DNA of 64,000 nt from Xylanibacter muris (lineage in GTDB: Bacteria > Bacteroidota > Bacteroidia > Bacteroidales > Bacteroidaceae). A program made the position numbers and the translations under genes. This document shows positions 33,088 to 43,037 of this stretch, piece by piece; the first letter of the stretch is position 1, and each line of letters opens with the position of its first letter. The DNA lies in the NCBI RefSeq assembly GCF_013166605.1, contig NZ_JABKKF010000004.1, positions 186,001 through 250,000 on the forward strand. Reading direction: 5' to 3'. The notes below the pieces were generated by a model. That model had not been told where the DNA came from and searched no databases. It saw nothing but the letters and a program-made list of their open reading frames with translations.

Positions 33088-34092
33088 TCATTTTTTGTCG
33101 TTGAGACGCTTGCGTTCGGCTTCGAAAACTTCGAGGAAGTGGATCTCTACAAGCGAAAGTTGGCTTTGGGTGCGTTCGCGAAATTTGTCGTACTCTTTGT
33201 CGGCTTTCAGTTTAGCGACCTCGGCTGACACGCTTCCGGCATGGGTCAGCAATTCCTTTCCTGACAGTTTGAGAAAATCATCGAGCTTCTGAATCCAGTC
33301 TTTCATATACATCGGTACATGGCTCTTGGCTTGTAGCTCGGCGAAATCAAGATAAAGACTGACGATGCGGTTGAGCATATCCACCTCCTCTTCCGATAGG
33401 TAGTTCTTTGTAATCTCTGCTTCTTGCTTTGTCGGCATCGCGCTGCGCCATGATGTAAGACCCATAAAATCATTTTCGGCATTGGCACGATTATAGATTA
33501 CCTCGGCTGCCGTATGTCCGTGTACGGCAAAGTGCATTTTGTTTTGCACCGTCTTGAAGAACCGTTGAGTGGTTTCCGTGCGTGGATCGTAGTCGATACT
33601 CAGGGCATAAATCTCCAGCACTTTGCGATAAAACACCTTCTCTGAGCTACGGATATCACGGATTCTCGCAAGCAATTCATCGAAGTAGTTGCCTTGACCA
33701 GCATTCTTCAACAGATCATCATTCAGCGCGAATCCCTTTATCATATACTCCTTCAAAACACGGGTAGCCCACTGTCTGAACTGCACACCACGATGTGAAT
33801 TGACACGATACCCCATACTGATAATCATATCGAGGTTATAGATTGGGATTTTGCGCTCGACCTGTCGCTTGCCTTCAGTTTGAACTTGTGCAAAAAATGC
33901 ACAAGTTGAATCAGTTGTCAATTCGCCCTCGTCGTAAATCCGCTTGATATGCCGTTGTATAGTTGAGCGGTCGCGTTGAAACAGCTCCGCCATTTGGTCT
34001 GCGGTAAGCCACACTGTCTCGTTGGCAAGTCGAACCTCAATCTTCGTCTCGCCACCCTGCGTCTGGAATAATATTATCTGCCCGTTATCCAT
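33088..34092 (-). CDS. RhuM-family protein
   Basis: This 334-residue protein belongs to the virulence RhuM family. Diagnostic stretches are IEVRLANETVWLTADQMAEL, FQRDRSTIQRHIKRIYDEGE (a helix-turn-helix-like segment), NLDMIISMGYRVNSHRGVQF and RQWATRVLKEYMIKGFALND. RhuM was named from Salmonella pathogenicity island 3, but relatives are common next to restriction systems; the molecular role is unknown, and a DNA- or nucleic-acid-binding adaptor is likely. It is the last gene of the five-gene operon, starting 5 bp after the HD-ATPase stop. Confidence 0.85.
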   Translation of the reverse strand: MDNGQIILFQTQGGETKIEVRLANETVWLTADQMAELFQRDRSTIQRHIKRIYDEGELTTDSTCAFFAQVQTEGKRQVERKIPIYNLDMIISMGYRVNSHRGVQFRQWATRVLKEYMIKGFALNDDLLKNAGQGNYFDELLARIRDIRSSEKVFYRKVLEIYALSIDYDPRTETTQRFFKTVQNKMHFAVHGHTAAEVIYNRANAENDFMGLTSWRSAMPTKQEAEITKNYLSEEEVDMLNRIVSLYLDFAELQAKSHVPMYMKDWIQKLDDFLKLSGKELLTHAGSVSAEVAKLKADKEYDKFRERTQSQLSLVEIHFLEVFEAERKRLNDKK

Positions 34093-34097
34093 AACTA

Positions 34098-37000
34098 TTA
34101 CCTATCAGGCTTACTCATTTTTGTTCCATCAAGGAATTTAAACGTCCAGTCATTATATTGATTCCAAAACTCATCGCTTATTTTACTAATCATTGTCTTA
34201 CGATCAACCTTACCTGGACAAATAATAATATTGTCAATATCCATGTTGGTCACGAGCAAAGTCCACCCGTTTTTTACGCCTTCATAATATATGGGTTCTA
34301 AGTCCTTAATTGGCTCTAATAACTCATTATCACGAGGGGTTAGGATGGAAGGAGAAATATATGCAAGATAAGGAGTACAAGATTTTCCATAAGGGAAGCT
34401 TTCCTCAAAGTCCATACATTGAAATTTGCTCTTCTTATTATCAAATGCATGAATATACGAATCTCTTGACTTTCCGAAATTACTATCGACAGTATAAATA
34501 CCTATTCCAGGATTCACAAGCCGAGCATCTTGAAAAAATAGTTCATTGTAACAATTGCTATATGCATGCACAGATACAGCGTTACTGTTTGGAACAGCAT
34601 CCGGATATCTTAAACTATCAATCAGTCTTTTTGGAACAAGAGGGTATAAGTTAGAAATGATATCATACTCTTTGAAGGTGTCATTCTCAACTGCTGGGAC
34701 AAGATATCTTGAATATTCCCAAAAATCCTCTGTTTCGGGAATAGGATTCTCTGAATTTCTAGTTATTTTTATAGTAGTATTATTGATGGCCTCTATGTTT
34801 TCTGCGCTTATGAATAGAGCACATACAAGCATTTTGCTCAAATAGTCTAACTGAGCGTGATTATATTGGTATAGCAATATCTCATTTAGTGATAGTAATT
34901 CCCGTATTGTCATATCCTTACCAGTAAGACTCTTGACTGAAGGCCACAATATATTACCCAACTCAGATTTTGCTAAATTATTAACAAAAATCGACTGAGC
35001 ATTTCCCATCCTATTAAAAATATACCTCCAAATTAGATTTACAGCATCTATATTATCGGATAAATTATATAGTTTAATATGTCTATGAGCAACCTCTATA
35101 ATCTTAATTATATACTTTTCGATGACTTCTCGGTATTTTTCGGAATAGTCACTTGATAAGGATATAATTTCTCTTCTATCAACACTTAGCTGGGGCTTTA
35201 TGGAACCAATATAGTTTATACTCCCGTTTAATCTTAAGCGACTATAATATTCATTTCTATCAGAAAGTCTATCTTCAACACTGATTCCATCAACAGAAAT
35301 AGAAGATCCTTGCACCTCTAATAATTTGAACAAAAGTGTTTCCTTATCAAAAGTCTGCATGCCTGGCAATGGGAGTGCCATTATAGAATTATACTCTATA
35401 GATTCTGTTTTGATATGAATAGGGTATAATTTTAGATGCTTTTGAAGTTCTACGAGTGATCCATTAAATTCATAGAATGAGCCTCTTTGAAGAACTCTAT
35501 CAATGAAATTTTGGTCTTCTGGTTCAATGCCCAAATCACCTATATTCAATGTGAACGGTTTATCCATAATAATCTGAGTGGAATTATCAGAGAATCGGAC
35601 TTGGAGTGTTATTTCAGAAGGCACGTTATTGATATAATCATTTAGATAATGGTATATACTCGTTTCCCATATTTCATAAATAGGATTGTAGTTAACAAAA
35701 TCGTCTGTCAACACTCCATTTGGCTTGTACTGAAGCACTAACCCCAATTTTTTAATAGGTGTATTGTTTATCTTTTTTACATACTTAGAATGCAAAAATA
35801 CTTTTACTATGGTACCACTTTCAGAAATTTGTTCCTCATCTTCTCTTGATGGTACTTTATAGTAAAAATTCTCTTTAGCTCCATCAATGCAGCACACAAT
35901 GCATTGATGTGTTTCTATTGATTTTGTTATGATCTCAATTCGGGAACCAATAATAAAACATGACAATATGCCTATACCGAACTGAGAAACAGGAGTATAT
36001 GTCGAACCCCACTGAGATTGTTTCCTATAAAACTCTCTTGAATTATAGAAGGAATTTCCAATCTTTAAAAGGAAATTCTCAATTATATATTCGTCCATTC
36101 CAATCCCATTATCTTTGCAATAAAGAAATTGACCTTCATTTCCTTGTTCAAGGCCAAACTCAATTTCTCCAGTCAATGTCTGTCCACTCATTTCAGCTAT
36201 TGCTAAACGACAACGGCAAGCATCAAGAGAGTTTTGATACAATTCCCGTATTGAAGAGAACGGGTCTTTATATAGTTTTACACCCATTAACAGTTCGATA
36301 ATTTTATTTTGACTGAGGGTGAATTTTTTGTCTTTTACCGGTATAAACTTTGACTTGTCGTAGTCTACATTACTACGATCAACTTCATTAATATTGATTT
36401 GATATTTGGGTTCCCATCCTCTTTTCAAAAGATCGAAATTATTAATTTCTTCATCTATCCAATTTAAATAATCTTGCAGATGATAATAGTCTTTTGGTGT
36501 TTGGCAGCTAGCCATAAATGTAATTACACCATCTTTTATAGTGTAATTAAGACCTATTTTATTTAACCATTCATTTTTACTATATTCTGATTGGAAGGAC
36601 ATTGCGTTTCTAAGAATAGACGGAGCTCTATCTGAACTATAATGTATTATATCTCCAAGGCGTAGCATCATAGATATGAATTGCAAATTTGCCATATCTA
36701 AACCTATGTATTTAACATCCTTCTTTAGTTTACGCATGAATTCAATATCCTCTCCATGAGACATACAAATATCTGCTAAATCTGAAAAGAGGCGGTGAAT
36801 CCATACCTCACCTAAAATATCAATGGCTACTTTTTGTAAGTTCTTTACATATTTAGCTGATTTTCTATGATGAGAAGTCCGTATAAAATCTACTCTAATA
36901 GAATGATTTAATGCTTCAAAAGTGTCATTTTTTACCGCTTCATTAATTATATTAATATAGCCATTCCTAAATGCCTGATATTCAATAAGCATTTCTGAAA

Positions 37001-37508
37001 GAGAGTCCTTGAGATCATTCTCGTTATCAGGTGCGAAGTACCAATTTTTTATATCATCAAAGCTATTATATAAATCCTGTTTATTATTGTCAATGAATTC
37101 TTTTGCTTCTCTGAAAGTAAAAGGTCTCCTTCCATCATTGGAAATTGACTTTATAGAGCTTGCATGAGAATCATATCCCTCAGTCATTTCCATTAATGAT
37201 AATTCCCAATCTGCGGGAGCCATCCCACAATCGTGAAGAAAAGATGCCGCTAATAATAGAAATAACTCTACAGAAGACAGCTCTGTTAATAGTGCATCCC
37301 CTAATAACAACGCAATATTTTCTTCGACTTTTTCCAAATGGGTAGAGTCATGAAGATCAAATTCAGGCATAATTTTTATAACTCTTTTCTGATGTTCAGT
37401 TGATAACTCAATAACCCTTTGAGCTAGCAAATAAAGCCTATTATCAAGACTGTCAGGATTTATTGAAGCACGTTGTTTAAGAACGGAAATAATATGACTC
37501 ATAGCCAT
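34098..37508 (-). CDS. HD domain - GHKL (Hsp90-like) ATPase fusion protein
   Basis: The protein has 1136 residues. Residues about 30-295 form an HD-type domain: DLHDSTHLEKV (His53, His57), SFLHDCG (His92-Asp93) and MLRLGDIIHYSSDR (Asp285). Residues about 400-560 form a GHKL ATPase: SIRELYQNSLDACRCR (Glu422, Asn426, Asp429: N box), CKDNGIGMDEYI (G1 box) and SQFGIGILSCF (G2 box), as in Hsp90 and MORC-like proteins. The remaining 570 residues (about 565-1136) have no motif I recognise; by position they may correspond to the middle and dimerisation parts. The gene sits between the type III methyltransferase (5 bp gap) and RhuM (5 bp gap). Its base composition is clearly more AT-rich than the chromosomal neighbours, a sign of transfer. 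A defence role is inference from context; the HD part could act on nucleotides or phosphodiesters. Confidence 0.75.
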   Translation of the reverse strand: MAMSHIISVLKQRASINPDSLDNRLYLLAQRVIELSTEHQKRVIKIMPEFDLHDSTHLEKVEENIALLLGDALLTELSSVELFLLLAASFLHDCGMAPADWELSLMEMTEGYDSHASSIKSISNDGRRPFTFREAKEFIDNNKQDLYNSFDDIKNWYFAPDNENDLKDSLSEMLIEYQAFRNGYINIINEAVKNDTFEALNHSIRVDFIRTSHHRKSAKYVKNLQKVAIDILGEVWIHRLFSDLADICMSHGEDIEFMRKLKKDVKYIGLDMANLQFISMMLRLGDIIHYSSDRAPSILRNAMSFQSEYSKNEWLNKIGLNYTIKDGVITFMASCQTPKDYYHLQDYLNWIDEEINNFDLLKRGWEPKYQININEVDRSNVDYDKSKFIPVKDKKFTLSQNKIIELLMGVKLYKDPFSSIRELYQNSLDACRCRLAIAEMSGQTLTGEIEFGLEQGNEGQFLYCKDNGIGMDEYIIENFLLKIGNSFYNSREFYRKQSQWGSTYTPVSQFGIGILSCFIIGSRIEIITKSIETHQCIVCCIDGAKENFYYKVPSREDEEQISESGTIVKVFLHSKYVKKINNTPIKKLGLVLQYKPNGVLTDDFVNYNPIYEIWETSIYHYLNDYINNVPSEITLQVRFSDNSTQIIMDKPFTLNIGDLGIEPEDQNFIDRVLQRGSFYEFNGSLVELQKHLKLYPIHIKTESIEYNSIMALPLPGMQTFDKETLLFKLLEVQGSSISVDGISVEDRLSDRNEYYSRLRLNGSINYIGSIKPQLSVDRREIISLSSDYSEKYREVIEKYIIKIIEVAHRHIKLYNLSDNIDAVNLIWRYIFNRMGNAQSIFVNNLAKSELGNILWPSVKSLTGKDMTIRELLSLNEILLYQYNHAQLDYLSKMLVCALFISAENIEAINNTTIKITRNSENPIPETEDFWEYSRYLVPAVENDTFKEYDIISNLYPLVPKRLIDSLRYPDAVPNSNAVSVHAYSNCYNELFFQDARLVNPGIGIYTVDSNFGKSRDSYIHAFDNKKSKFQCMDFEESFPYGKSCTPYLAYISPSILTPRDNELLEPIKDLEPIYYEGVKNGWTLLVTNMDIDNIIICPGKVDRKTMISKISDEFWNQYNDWTFKFLDGTKMSKPDR

Positions 37509-37513
37509 AATTG

Positions 37514-39367
37514 TTAGAATGCGAAGAACTTGTCTTGCATTTTGTTTTTGAGGTTGAACTTCTTGGTGGAGTCAAGGGCGCGCTCAATGCAGATGAACTT
37601 TGTGTCGGTATGCTGCATGAAATATTCGACTGTTGAATCTTTCAATTCACTATCAACACAGATATAGGCGGTTTTTATGCTGTCTGTTGCGAGATAGACG
37701 GTATTATCCGTGAATGTCGGCTGCTGTTCGAGCTTGTATGTGAGCATAAATCCTCTGGAAATGAGGATTTCGGTGATGAGTTCGTCATTGATAAATGGCA
37801 TTGTTGTTTGTAGCTCTTTTTGACGAATATATTCACGGAACAGTTCAAGATTCTCTTTTTCTGACTTATCCGGGTCAGGGGCAAAGTCCGTGCGAGGAAA
37901 TGATGACCTGGAGAGTGTGAAGACCTTAAAGCCGAGTTGTTCTAATTGCTGCTGATCTTCAAACGTAGTAATTTTTCCAACAAAGGATTCTTCCACCTTT
38001 TTAGCAACAGCTTTGTTTCGAGCGATTGTTATGTCGCTAATTTTCTTGAATCCGGATCGTCGGGCATTACTGTTTTCAGAAGTTATCTCAGGAACTTGCA
38101 CGAGTATGTATTTCCTGTTCCCATTATCTTCGGTGTTGAGTTCAGTTACAGCTTGCCCGGTGGTTCCAGAACCTCCAAAGAAATCTAATACGATTGAATT
38201 TGCCGATGTCCCAGCTCTTAGAATATGTTTGAGAAAGAATACAGGTTTTGGGAAAGGGAATATACCGCCCAAACCTAATTCTTCCATGTCATTCTGACTT
38301 GATTTAAATTCATTGTCATTCAAGAGAGTGCGCAGTTTCTTGCCTTCAGCCATACGTTGCTTAAACTGAACAGACCATTGCCCATCATCTTTATGAACAA
38401 ATCGTACTTCTCCATCTGCTTTATCTTGGAGAAAGCGTTCTTCGCTCCGAAACCAATTACCTTCCAGCATTGTCCCATCTGGAGCTTCAATTAGGTAAGG
38501 AATCGTTGCAGTGCAGGAACGTTCCATTGTATCCCAAAAATATTTCCCTTTTTCATCTTCATAAGCATATCTCTTTAGATATGCTTGGTCAAATGGGATG
38601 AACATGTTTGGAAGAGAATTTTTATCTTTAGCATACACTACCACAAAATCATTTTCGATTGCGAAAAATTTGGAAGCACTTCCTCCTCCAGCTTTGGTGC
38701 GGCGAGATAGTATAGCTAAGAAGTTTTCTATTCCAAATACTTCATCGCACACTTTCCTAAGATGGTGTAATTCGTGTTCCGCAATAGATATAAAAATCAC
38801 TCCATCTGAATGAAGAAGATTCCTTGCCACAAGCAAACGGCTATACATCATATCCAACCAATTACTGTGAAAACGACCGCTCGCATCTGAGTTAGAGTCA
38901 AGCGTGATGCCATCCTCAGATTGTTCTGTTCGCTCCCAATAGGCTTGACGATTTTCCGCAAAATTGTCATTGTATAGGAAATCTTCACCTGTATTATATG
39001 GAGGGTCGATATAGATTACCTTCACCTTATTTCGATATCCCGCCAATAGAATTTTCAAAACTTCAAGATTCTCACCTTCAATTATAACATTTTCCGTCTT
39101 TTCAGGATTGACGCTTCGCGATTCATCATAATGCAAAGTGGCGCGAGTCGGCATAAATGCATTTCGCTTCGCTTTTGATTTGCCGAACCAACGGAACTCA
39201 TATCTTTCAGTTTCCTCAATACCTTCCGGGTTGACGGCTTTCTTAATCTCGTTGATATCAAGTTGCCCCTCTTGGGTGAACCAATCAGGGAAAAGGTTAC
39301 GAAGCGTTTCAAGACGTTCAGCGTTCATATCCGGGGATTGTATTATATGGTCTTTATATGTTTCCAT
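37514..39367 (-). CDS. mod: Type III restriction-modification methyltransferase (Mod)
   Basis: The protein has 617 residues. It is a beta-class adenine methyltransferase: DPPYNTG (121-127) precedes the AdoMet motif FFGGSGTTG (396-404). The target-recognition region lies between them. It would methylate adenine in the recognition site and direct the Res subunit. The ORF starts inside the 3' end of res (14 bp overlap), so it is translated from the same message. Order is res-mod rather than the usual mod-res. Confidence 0.9.
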   Translation of the reverse strand: METYKDHIIQSPDMNAERLETLRNLFPDWFTQEGQLDINEIKKAVNPEGIEETERYEFRWFGKSKAKRNAFMPTRATLHYDESRSVNPEKTENVIIEGENLEVLKILLAGYRNKVKVIYIDPPYNTGEDFLYNDNFAENRQAYWERTEQSEDGITLDSNSDASGRFHSNWLDMMYSRLLVARNLLHSDGVIFISIAEHELHHLRKVCDEVFGIENFLAILSRRTKAGGGSASKFFAIENDFVVVYAKDKNSLPNMFIPFDQAYLKRYAYEDEKGKYFWDTMERSCTATIPYLIEAPDGTMLEGNWFRSEERFLQDKADGEVRFVHKDDGQWSVQFKQRMAEGKKLRTLLNDNEFKSSQNDMEELGLGGIFPFPKPVFFLKHILRAGTSANSIVLDFFGGSGTTGQAVTELNTEDNGNRKYILVQVPEITSENSNARRSGFKKISDITIARNKAVAKKVEESFVGKITTFEDQQQLEQLGFKVFTLSRSSFPRTDFAPDPDKSEKENLELFREYIRQKELQTTMPFINDELITEILISRGFMLTYKLEQQPTFTDNTVYLATDSIKTAYICVDSELKDSTVEYFMQHTDTKFICIERALDSTKKFNLKNKMQDKFFAF

Positions 39368-42074
39368 TATTGTTGATTGTTTGATTAGCTTGCGCTTTAA
39401 AGGTTTCGTATTCCTTTATGGGAGCTTTATAAAAGGCTTCGATGCCCAGAGATTTGAAATGTTTGACAGCACATTTTATTCTGCCAATTTCATGTGGGGT
39501 TAAAGCTCTCGTATCATTTATATCATTGGTGCCTTTTATCTCCACAACGAAATAATACTCCTTGTCTTCTGCATGATTATTGAGGGCTCTCTTGTGCAGA
39601 ACAATTCCAAAATCAGGCTCATAGTTGCCGATAGGAGTGAGGATCTTATACCATCTGGGGAATTTAAGGAAGCATAAAACTTCGGTATTGGTGATTTTGT
39701 CTGCTTCTATTGCAAAATCCTTTTCATGGAGACTGTCATAAAGCGTTTTATCCCATACTCCATGATTTGGGGTGGCGACCCAATCATCGCAGCCATCTTT
39801 GGAAAAATCACTAAAGTCAAAGCCATAAGTTTCTCCAGTAGGCTTGTATTCAACACAGCGTACAAGCTCATCGAGCTGAACTTGTCGAATCTTGAAGACT
39901 GCCTGTTCCATGAACACAGGAGGATTCTTGATATATTGGTCTTTATTGCTGATTCCTTCAATAATCTTTAGTACAGAGGTGTAGCACAGACCTGTCTTCT
40001 CGCTAATTTCTTCAACAAGATCATGGGGATTATACTTAGCTTTTCCCACATACGATTCAGAGCCAAAATATTCAGCAGTCTCCAAATTACTGATGTCCGT
40101 GACTCTCATACTTTGAACATCGAGGGTATAGTCATTGATACGTATTTCGTCTAATGACTCTATACTCTTTCTGATCAAAGTTTCCTCGTCCATGTGTACA
40201 CGATAGGATGTTTTTCTGGAAACGACATTCCAGAAACGATGGAATACGCCCATGACTGTTTCATCCTTTTTTAACTTGAACGTCACACGATTTAAGCGTT
40301 TACCTTTATGTGTTCGTTTCGGCTTAGGAATATGAACTCCGTTACCATATTGTTCCTCATATTCCTGTTGATAACAACGGGCAAATGTTTCGTATGTCTC
40401 GTTTGGGACAATGGTAAGCTGATTAAGCAATTCATCTTCCGGAGTCTCGTCATCATCATAAATCCGTTCTCCATTTTGATTGACACATATACGCAAACCA
40501 CGTCCTATCTCCTGGCGTTTCTTGTTTTCCGAATAGCTTTCGTTAAGGGTGGCGATACCAAAAACATTCGGGTTGTCCCAGCCCACACCCAAAGCCGAGT
40601 GGGAAAAGATAAACTCTATAGGGCTGTCAAAAGAAAGAAGGTGTTGCTTATTATGGAGTATTTCATCAAAAATCTCTTTATTTCTTCTGCAAGCATCCTC
40701 CTTATCAGTATATTCGCCTTGTGTTGTTTTGGCAAAGTAGAATCCTTGAACTGATTGAATTTCTATGTCTGTTGGCTGTTTACCCTCGTTGTATTCCGGA
40801 TAAACCTCACGATACTTCTGCTCAAAAATTTGTTTGATTATGGGCCGTTCAACGCTCATATAGTTGGCGACCCTATCAATAAAAATCAGAGACAGATTCT
40901 TAATACCTTTGGGCTTTAACCTATTCTTATTCTCAAAGTGCCTCCGAATCAGCCATTCAAGCTGTAATGCCCAAACTTGTTCTTTATTAGCGGAAGATGC
41001 ACCTTCAACAATTTCCGTGCCATTAGTAAATGCCACATGCCATTTACGGTCTGACATAGACTTATAGATTCGGCTAATAGTGAAATCCAGATATGATTCA
41101 TTGCCGGATTTATCGGCGAGATTGTCATCTTTTTTCAACCACCCGGAATCTTTGAATTCAAATCGTCCTTTTGTTTTATTGAGTTTCCAAAATTTCAATT
41201 TTACCTTGACCTGTGAAGCGGACGGTTGAACATCTCTTATCTCCAATTTCATGGTAGCCTCATCATTACTTTCAGATACGGTAAGCACCTCAAGCCTCTT
41301 CACAAGCCCAAGTCGATAACTTTCAGCAGGGGTGAGCTGATAAAGAACATTCTTCTTAACCGCGTGAGTCGCAGAATATCGAAACTTAAACAACGGATTA
41401 AGCTTTGCTATCCATTGTTTTGAGTTTTCGGTATCCATGCCCTCTTGTGGCTCGTCCATAAAGACAATAGGATGGGTCTGTGCCAATGCATCCCGATAGG
41501 AAAGCTCATTAAAAAGAATCTCTCGTTCTACTTGATTCAGAATTTTATCTTCTGAATTGAACGCAGCCAATGTCAGAACCATAATCTGCAATTGATCTGA
41601 TGTAATAAAATCATTCAATGCAGATATTTTTGAACTATCATAGACAAAAGCATTTGGAGTTATATCGTACTTATCTACAAGCTGTTCTTTGAAATTGTCA
41701 ATTGTATCTATAACTCCTTGACGTATAGGAACAGATGGAACAATAATAATGAATTTGCTTAAGCCGTACTCCTTATATAGCTCGTATGCAGTTTGTATGT
41801 AAGTCAGTGTCTTGCCTGTACCTGTTTCCATCTCAATACATGCTTCGTTCTCATCGCATATAAAAAATTGGGAATCAGGTATGCTATTATCTTGTATTAC
41901 TCGTTGAATATTTTCGTGAAGCTGTTGATTTGACAGAGAACAGACATTTGTATGAATGTCCTCGATATGAGCATTGTCATAGGTATTGCGCTCCATACCA
42001 CGAAAAACCTCAACCACACTCTGTATGGCTGATATCTGATGTTGCGGATTTTCGAGCTTAAATTGCATAATCAA
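39354..42074 (-). CDS. res: Type III restriction endonuclease subunit (Res)
   Basis: The protein has 906 residues (or 904 if the second ATG, MQFKLENP, is used). It is a superfamily 2 DNA translocase with EMETGTGKT (Walker A, 82-89) and FMDEPQ (Walker B/motif II, 207-210), plus FSHSALGVGWDNPNVFGIAT and KKRQEIGRGLRI (motifs V and VI). The C-terminal part has the PD-(D/E)XK nuclease pattern (YEPDFGIVL ... YYFVVEIKGT, about residues 818-852). With Mod it cleaves unmethylated DNA after translocation. It starts 3 bp downstream of the XRE regulator stop. Confidence 0.92.
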   Translation of the reverse strand: MIMQFKLENPQHQISAIQSVVEVFRGMERNTYDNAHIEDIHTNVCSLSNQQLHENIQRVIQDNSIPDSQFFICDENEACIEMETGTGKTLTYIQTAYELYKEYGLSKFIIIVPSVPIRQGVIDTIDNFKEQLVDKYDITPNAFVYDSSKISALNDFITSDQLQIMVLTLAAFNSEDKILNQVEREILFNELSYRDALAQTHPIVFMDEPQEGMDTENSKQWIAKLNPLFKFRYSATHAVKKNVLYQLTPAESYRLGLVKRLEVLTVSESNDEATMKLEIRDVQPSASQVKVKLKFWKLNKTKGRFEFKDSGWLKKDDNLADKSGNESYLDFTISRIYKSMSDRKWHVAFTNGTEIVEGASSANKEQVWALQLEWLIRRHFENKNRLKPKGIKNLSLIFIDRVANYMSVERPIIKQIFEQKYREVYPEYNEGKQPTDIEIQSVQGFYFAKTTQGEYTDKEDACRRNKEIFDEILHNKQHLLSFDSPIEFIFSHSALGVGWDNPNVFGIATLNESYSENKKRQEIGRGLRICVNQNGERIYDDDETPEDELLNQLTIVPNETYETFARCYQQEYEEQYGNGVHIPKPKRTHKGKRLNRVTFKLKKDETVMGVFHRFWNVVSRKTSYRVHMDEETLIRKSIESLDEIRINDYTLDVQSMRVTDISNLETAEYFGSESYVGKAKYNPHDLVEEISEKTGLCYTSVLKIIEGISNKDQYIKNPPVFMEQAVFKIRQVQLDELVRCVEYKPTGETYGFDFSDFSKDGCDDWVATPNHGVWDKTLYDSLHEKDFAIEADKITNTEVLCFLKFPRWYKILTPIGNYEPDFGIVLHKRALNNHAEDKEYYFVVEIKGTNDINDTRALTPHEIGRIKCAVKHFKSLGIEAFYKAPIKEYETFKAQANQTINNNGNI

Positions 42075-42077
42075 TAC

Positions 42078-42293
42078 TTATATAGACTCAACAAACTTCT
42101 TATTGACCAACTCATTAATGTCAACTTCTAAAACCGTTGCAATTCTAACGAGAGTGGGTAAATCTGGTTGCGAACTATTTGTACACCATTTTGAGACGGT
42201 GGACGGATTGACATTTAATTGTTCACATAGCCATTTATTTGTCTTCTTTTTCTCTGCTAAAACTACTTTTAGACGGTTTACATCTGTTTCCAT
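42078..42293 (-). CDS. XRE-family controller protein
   Basis: This 71-residue protein is almost only a Cro/C1-type helix-turn-helix (NKWLCEQLNVNPSTVSKWCT, then SQPDLPTLVRIATVLEVDIN). It is the first gene of the restriction operon, 3 bp ahead of res, with the promoter just upstream. Small XRE proteins in this position usually act as C-proteins, which time expression of methyltransferase and nuclease; autoregulation is inferred. Confidence 0.85.
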   Translation of the reverse strand: METDVNRLKVVLAEKKKTNKWLCEQLNVNPSTVSKWCTNSSQPDLPTLVRIATVLEVDINELVNKKFVESI

Positions 42294-42318
42294 ATCAATA
42301 AAACTTGTTGTCTAAGCG

Positions 42319-42348
42319 CAAAATTAATGAAAATTCTTCAATCGGCAA
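42319..42348 (-). promoter_or_regulatory. Promoter of the restriction-HD/ATPase-RhuM operon
   Basis: On the minus strand TTG (42348-42346), a 19-bp spacer, and TAATTTTG (42326-42319). The leader to the XRE ATG is about 22 nt. No other promoter is evident among the five tightly packed genes. Confidence 0.65.
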
Positions 42349-42569
42349 TAATGACAGCTGAAAAAGTATGATGAGATACAGAAATATAAGTATTTTTTAG
42401 TGTCTGCCACTTATACCGCGTTTTTGCTGAGGAGGTTTCATCATTCGATGACCTGCATCATGCAGCGGTAGGCGAAGCGGCGGTCATCTTAATCGTCCTT
42501 GCGACCCCAGGGGAGTGAGTTGGCTCACCCGACAATTCAGTGGAGGAATAAAATTGTGAATATCCGTAA

Positions 42570-42908
42570 AAATTACTTTCTTTGCATTATGGAACAAAAA
42601 TACGGAAATACAATGACCCAGATCTGTGCCTCATCCATATACAACGTGAATACAATGACGACAAATCCCTGAGACCGCCTTATCTGCTCATCCATAAGAG
42701 GTTTGCCGAAATAAAGGTTTTCTAAACTTTCTGTCACGGCATATATCTATACATCCTGTTCTGTCTGTCGCCCGGCACCGCCACCAACGTCACCTCTTTC
42801 ATGCTCATTTCAAAAGAGATGAGACGCAAGGCCACCATAGAAGGCGACTATAAAACCGATGACGTGCTGACAGCTATGCGCAATGCCGGATTCGACATCA
42901 CGATATGA
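42570..42908 (+). pseudogene. Decayed coding relic, unknown family
   Basis: One frame is open from 42570 with no start codon, runs through KYNDPDLCLIHIQREYNDDK and PPYLLIHKRFAEIKVF, meets a TAA near 42723, then continues in the same frame as CLSPGTATNVTSFMLISKEM, EGDYKTDDVLTAMRNAGFDI and a TGA at 42906-42908. An ATG at 42589 is in a different frame. The residue pattern looks protein-like, but I do not recognise a family. It may be the remains of a gene cut by insertion of the adjacent island. Confidence 0.35.
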
Positions 42909-43006
42909 AACAAGTATATGGTCGGCCGATTTTATCAGCCATTCACATTTGTTTTATTACAATTCATAAAACCTTATAAACATTCTTATAGAACAGCATG
43001 ATGGTG

Positions 43007-43037
43007 CTTGGAATCCAATGAGGATTGATTATATTTG
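43007..43037 (+). promoter_or_regulatory. Promoter of the nitroreductase gene
   Basis: CTTG at 43007-43010, 19 bp, TATATTTG at 43030-43037; the ATG at 43063 follows 26 bp later. Confidence 0.65.
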
